9,162 nt of DNA from Alphaproteobacteria bacterium. GTDB taxonomy: Bacteria; Pseudomonadota; Alphaproteobacteria; Micropepsales; Micropepsaceae. This document shows, one piece after another, positions 6,362 to 9,162 of the stretch (the stretch's first letter is position 1; every line of letters starts with the position of its first letter). The translations under genes and the position numbers were made by a program. Under the pieces are notes generated by a model, which was given only the letters and a program-made list of their open reading frames with translations, did no database searches and was not told the origin of the DNA. The stretch lies in contig CANGRN010000031.1 in the NCBI GenBank assembly GCA_947455695.1, forward strand, positions 1-9,162. Reading direction: 5' to 3'.

Positions 6362-7777
6362 ATGAGAATTGAAACTTTGAAGAAAGCGGGTCTTGCCGCG
6401 CTTGCCGGTGTCGGCACGCTGGCAATGTCCGCGAGTGCGGCCTTCGCCGCTACCGCGCCGGTACCGGACAAGGGGGACACGACCTGGATGCTTGTCTCCA
6501 CCGTGCTGGTGCTACTGATGATCGTGCCGGGCCTGGCCCTGTTCTATGGCGGCCTGGTGCGCGCCAAGAACATGCTGTCGATCTTGACCCAGACCCTGGT
6601 CATCACCTGCATCGTGATGGTGGTTTGGGCGCTGTGGGGTTACTCCGAAGCCTTCACTGATGGCGCCGGTTTGAACACCTGGGTCGGCGGCTTCACCAAG
6701 GCGTTCCTGAAGGGTGTGGACCCGTCCACCACCGTCGAGACTTTCTCGCGCGGCGTGGTCATTCCGGAAATCGTCTTCGTAGCGTTCCAGATGACCTTCG
6801 CGGCCATCACCACTGCGCTGGTGATCGGCAGCTTTGCCGAACGCATGAAGTTCTCGGCGATCTGCGCTTTCTCGATCCTGTGGCCGACCCTGGTCTACTT
6901 CCCCATTGCCCACATGGTCTGGTGGTGGCCGGGACCGGAATTCGCCTCGACCCATCCGGCCGATGCGACCGCCGCTGGTGCGGGCTTCATCTGGGCCAAG
7001 GGCGCGCTGGACTTCGCAGGCGGCACCGTGGTGCACATCAATGCCGGTATCGCGGCCCTGGTGGGCGCGATCCTGTGCGGCAAGCGCCTGGGCTACAAGA
7101 CCGAGCACATGGCGCCCCACTCGCTGACCATGACCATGATCGGCGCTTCGCTGCTGTGGGTTGGCTGGTTCGGCTTCAATGCCGGTTCCAACCTGGAAGC
7201 CAACGGCTATGCGGGCCTGGCCATGATCAACACCTTCCTGGCCACCGCGGCGGCCGGCATTTCCTGGCCGGCATTCGAGTGGATACTGAAGGGCAAGCCC
7301 AGCCTGCTGGGTGCGGCCTCCGGCGTCGTGGCCGGCCTGGTTGCGATTACGCCTGCGGCCGGCTTTGCCGGCCCGATGGGCGCCATCGTGCTCGGCCTTG
7401 TTGTCAGCCCGATCTGCCTGTTCTTCGTCAGCGTGGTCAAGGACAAGCTGGGTTATGACGACAGCCTGGACGTGTTCGGCGTGCATTGCATCGGTGGTAT
7501 CACCGGCGCGATCGCCACCGGCATCCTGGTCAACCCGGCCTTGGGTGGCGCGGGCGTCGTGGACTACACCGCCAATGGCGCTGCGGTCTATGCCGGCCTG
7601 GTCCCGCAGGTGATCTCGCAGCTCTGGGGTGTCGGCACCACGATCCTCTGGTCCGGCATCGGCAGCCTGATCGTGTTCGGCCTGATCAAGGTGACGATCG
7701 GCCTGCGCGTGAAGGAAGAAGTCGAGCGCGAAGGCCTCGACATCGGCGAGCACGGAGAACGCGCTTACAACATGTAA
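6362..7777 (+). CDS. amtB: Ammonium channel AmtB, first paralogue
   Basis: A 471-residue trimeric inner-membrane channel of the Amt/Mep/Rh family that takes up ammonium. Residues 1-29 form a signal peptide (Lys7 and Lys8, hydrophobic core, probable cut after AFA), followed by about 11 membrane helices. Pore residues match E. coli AmtB in spacing: the Phe gate at Phe146 in FQMTF and Phe272 in WFGFNAGS, Ser276 of the outer binding site, Asp217 in ALDFAGG, and the twin histidines His225 (VVHINAG) and His375 (GVHCIGG). The cytoplasmic tail ends in GLDIGEHGERAYNM, the conserved PII-contact region. Compared with the second paralogue there are 18 extra residues between Trp187 and Asp217, in the external loop between helices 4 and 5; from memory such loops occur in other alphaproteobacterial AmtBs. 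AAAGGGGA at 6347-6354 lies seven bases before the ATG. It is surely transcribed with glnK. Confidence 0.97.
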   Translation: MRIETLKKAGLAALAGVGTLAMSASAAFAATAPVPDKGDTTWMLVSTVLVLLMIVPGLALFYGGLVRAKNMLSILTQTLVITCIVMVVWALWGYSEAFTDGAGLNTWVGGFTKAFLKGVDPSTTVETFSRGVVIPEIVFVAFQMTFAAITTALVIGSFAERMKFSAICAFSILWPTLVYFPIAHMVWWWPGPEFASTHPADATAAGAGFIWAKGALDFAGGTVVHINAGIAALVGAILCGKRLGYKTEHMAPHSLTMTMIGASLLWVGWFGFNAGSNLEANGYAGLAMINTFLATAAAGISWPAFEWILKGKPSLLGAASGVVAGLVAITPAAGFAGPMGAIVLGLVVSPICLFFVSVVKDKLGYDDSLDVFGVHCIGGITGAIATGILVNPALGGAGVVDYTANGAAVYAGLVPQVISQLWGVGTTILWSGIGSLIVFGLIKVTIGLRVKEEVEREGLDIGEHGERAYNM

Positions 7778-7798
7778 GCGAATATCCTGAAGCAAACG

Positions 7799-7827
7799 GG
7801 GGTGCGGATAAAACCGCACCCCTTTTT
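7799..7827 (+). terminator. Strong intrinsic terminator after amtB1
   Basis: GGGGTGCGG at 7799-7807 pairs perfectly with CCGCACCCC at 7814-7822 around ATAAAA, followed at once by TTTTT and soon by TTTT again (7830-7833). AGCAAA before the stem and TTTGCT after it can extend the pairing, so it may work in both directions. It begins 21 bases after the amtB1 stop and ends 36 bases before the second amtB. Confidence 0.92.
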
Positions 7828-7854
7828 GCTTTTAGTAGCACCATAAAAAACGAC

Positions 7855-7861
7855 AAAGGGA
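7855..7861 (+). promoter_or_regulatory. Ribosome binding site of the second amtB
   Basis: AAAGGGA ends two bases before the ATG at 7864, which is closer than usual. The start is still preferred, because the codons after it (MPKNSK, then a hydrophobic stretch) form the basic head of a signal peptide. The next in-frame candidate (GTG at 7894) would remove that head. The phrase ACAAAGGG also precedes amtB1 (6346-6353), there with normal spacing. Confidence 0.6.
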
Positions 7862-7863
7862 CC

Positions 7864-9162
7864 ATGCCCAAGAATTCAAAATGTCTCTCTCTCGTGGCTC
7901 TTCTGGCAGCCGTCCTTGGCGCCACACCGGCTTTCGCAGCCGACGCTCCCACGCTGAACAGTGGCGACACCGCCTGGATGCTGGTTTCGTCCGCGCTGGT
8001 CCTGATGATGACCATCCCCGGCCTTGGGCTCTTCTATGGCGGCATGGTCCGCAAGAAGAACGTGCTGGCCACCCTGGCCCAAAGCTTCGGCGCCACCGCC
8101 CTCATCACCGTGTTGTGGATGGTGATCGGTTACTCCCTGGCCTTCACGCCCAATCCCAACCCGGGCGTAAATGCGTGGATCGGCGGCTTCAGTTATCTGT
8201 TCCTGGCACCGATGAAGCTGACGAGCGTCGCGGCCCTGGCCCCGACCATCCCGGAATCGGTCTACATGTTCTTCCAGATGACCTTTGCGATCATCACCCC
8301 GGCGCTCATCGCCGGCGCCCTGGCGGATCGCATGAAGTTCAGCGCTTTCCTGTGGTTCATGGCGCTGTGGCTGCTGCTGGTCTATTGCCCCATCGCTCAT
8401 TGGGTGTGGGGTGGCGGCTGGCTCGGCACGGCCGGCGCGATGGACTATGCGGGCGGCTCGGTGGTGCACTTGAACGCCGGTACCGCAGCCCTGGTGACCT
8501 GTCTGGTCCTTGGCAAACGCATCGGTTACGGCAGCGATAACATGTCGCCGCACAACCTAGTCCTGTCGGTCATCGGCGCATCGCTGCTGTGGGTGGGCTG
8601 GTTCGGATTCAACGCCGGCTCGGCCGTCACCGCCGGCTTCAATGCCGGCATGGCCGCCGCCGCGACGCAAATTGCGACGGCCGCCGCTGCACTGGGCTGG
8701 ATGGCCGCCGAATGGATCATCGCCAGGAAGCCTTCTGTGCTTGGCATGATCTCGGGCGCCGTCGCGGGCCTTGTGGCGATCACACCGGCAAGCGGTTTTG
8801 TCGATCCGGTGGGCGCGCTCATCATTGGCATCACCGCGGGCGTGGTGTGCTACATGTCTGCCGTCTGGATGAAGAAGGCGCTCGGCTATGACGACAGCCT
8901 GGACGCTTGGGGCGTGCACGGGGTGGGCGGCGCGCTCGGCGCGATCATGACCGGCCTGTTCGCCAAGAGCGCGATCAACCCGGCCTATCCCAAAGGCGGG
9001 TGGCTGACGGACGGCAACTTCGACCAGATGATTGCGCAATTCAAAGACGTCGGTGCCGTGTTCGTCTATTGCGCCATCGTCACCTTCATCATCCTGAAGG
9101 CCGTCGACCTGATCATCGGCCTGCGCGTCTCGCCCGAAGTTGAAGTCGAAGGTCTCGACATC
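7864..9162 (+). CDS. amtB: Ammonium channel AmtB, second paralogue, C-terminus cut by window edge
   Basis: Exactly 433 codons are visible and the frame is open to the window edge; a short tail of perhaps 10-15 residues should be missing. It is a second Amt/Mep/Rh ammonium channel. The signal peptide covers residues 1-25 (probable cut after AFA, before ADAP). Pore residues are complete: Phe141 in FFQMTF, Trp182 in WVWGGG, Asp194 in AMDYAGG, the twin histidines His202 (VVHLNAG) and His352 (GVHGVGG), and GWFGFNAGS with Phe249 and Ser253. The distance Phe141 to His202 (61 residues) is the same as in E. coli AmtB, so it lacks the 18-residue loop of the first paralogue. The visible end, VEVEGLDI, enters the PII-contact tail. 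It shares stretches of near-identical DNA with amtB1 (for example around LGYDDSLD), consistent with an old tandem duplication. No room for a full promoter is left between it and the terminator. Confidence 0.95.
   Translation, partial: MPKNSKCLSLVALLAAVLGATPAFAADAPTLNSGDTAWMLVSSALVLMMTIPGLGLFYGGMVRKKNVLATLAQSFGATALITVLWMVIGYSLAFTPNPNPGVNAWIGGFSYLFLAPMKLTSVAALAPTIPESVYMFFQMTFAIITPALIAGALADRMKFSAFLWFMALWLLLVYCPIAHWVWGGGWLGTAGAMDYAGGSVVHLNAGTAALVTCLVLGKRIGYGSDNMSPHNLVLSVIGASLLWVGWFGFNAGSAVTAGFNAGMAAAATQIATAAAALGWMAAEWIIARKPSVLGMISGAVAGLVAITPASGFVDPVGALIIGITAGVVCYMSAVWMKKALGYDDSLDAWGVHGVGGALGAIMTGLFAKSAINPAYPKGGWLTDGNFDQMIAQFKDVGAVFVYCAIVTFIILKAVDLIIGLRVSPEVEVEGLDI

Noticed and set aside
6512..7819. 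A 435-codon open frame on the minus strand across amtB1
   Set aside because: It is the reverse-strand shadow of a complete AmtB gene, extremely rich in His, Asp, Gln and Arg, and even runs through the terminator stem.
7881..8540. A plus-strand open frame in another phase at the start of the second amtB
   Set aside because: It overlaps the real amtB frame, which is intact over all 433 visible codons. The product is rich in Arg, His and Gly and matches nothing.

Overview
The window looks like chromosomal, mostly core-genome DNA from a high-GC alphaproteobacterium. Support for this comes from strong G/C third positions, an asd/DUF1330/CitE-like/ZapE gene cluster, an FAD-dependent ubiquinone hydroxylase of the UbiH/COQ6 type, and a glnK-amtB cluster whose AmtB proteins carry signal peptides. 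I cannot fix the order or genus from the sequence alone. I see no tRNA, rRNA, CRISPR array, insertion sequence or phage gene.

Layout. (1) Positions 1-727 hold two small, divergently transcribed, probably exported proteins of unknown function. The leftward one is cut by the window edge. (2) Positions 801-4435 are a tightly packed rightward operon: asd (aspartate-semialdehyde dehydrogenase), a DUF1330 protein, a CitE/malyl-CoA-lyase-like enzyme that starts on TTG inside the previous gene, the AFG1/ZapE ATPase, and a small membrane-anchored protein that shares an ATGA stop/start overlap with zapE. (3) Positions 4436-4539 separate convergent genes and hold a small symmetric repeat element. (4) Positions 4540-5763, leftward, encode a UbiH-family flavoprotein hydroxylase, best started at a GTG. 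(5) Positions 5764-5983 are the divergent control region of ubiH and glnK. It is unusually AT-rich and full of short inverted repeats, and has a sigma-54-like promoter candidate with an NtrC-like half-site dyad upstream. (6) Positions 5984-9162 hold glnK (PII signal protein), amtB1, a strong intrinsic terminator, and a second amtB that runs off the right edge.

How the genes fit together. GlnK and the two AmtB channels form an ammonium uptake and nitrogen-sensing module: PII, modified at Tyr51, docks on AmtB and blocks it through T-loop Arg47. The operon around asd links the aspartate family of amino acids with a CoA-ester lyase and a cell-division/mitochondrial-type AAA ATPase, and its coupling signals suggest joint translation. 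The ubiH gene makes ubiquinone and is divergent from the nitrogen genes. No previously undescribed system is evident. The parts most worth a second look are the dyad-rich ubiH-glnK control region, the terminator placed between the two amtB paralogues, and the unrecognised membrane protein coupled to zapE.
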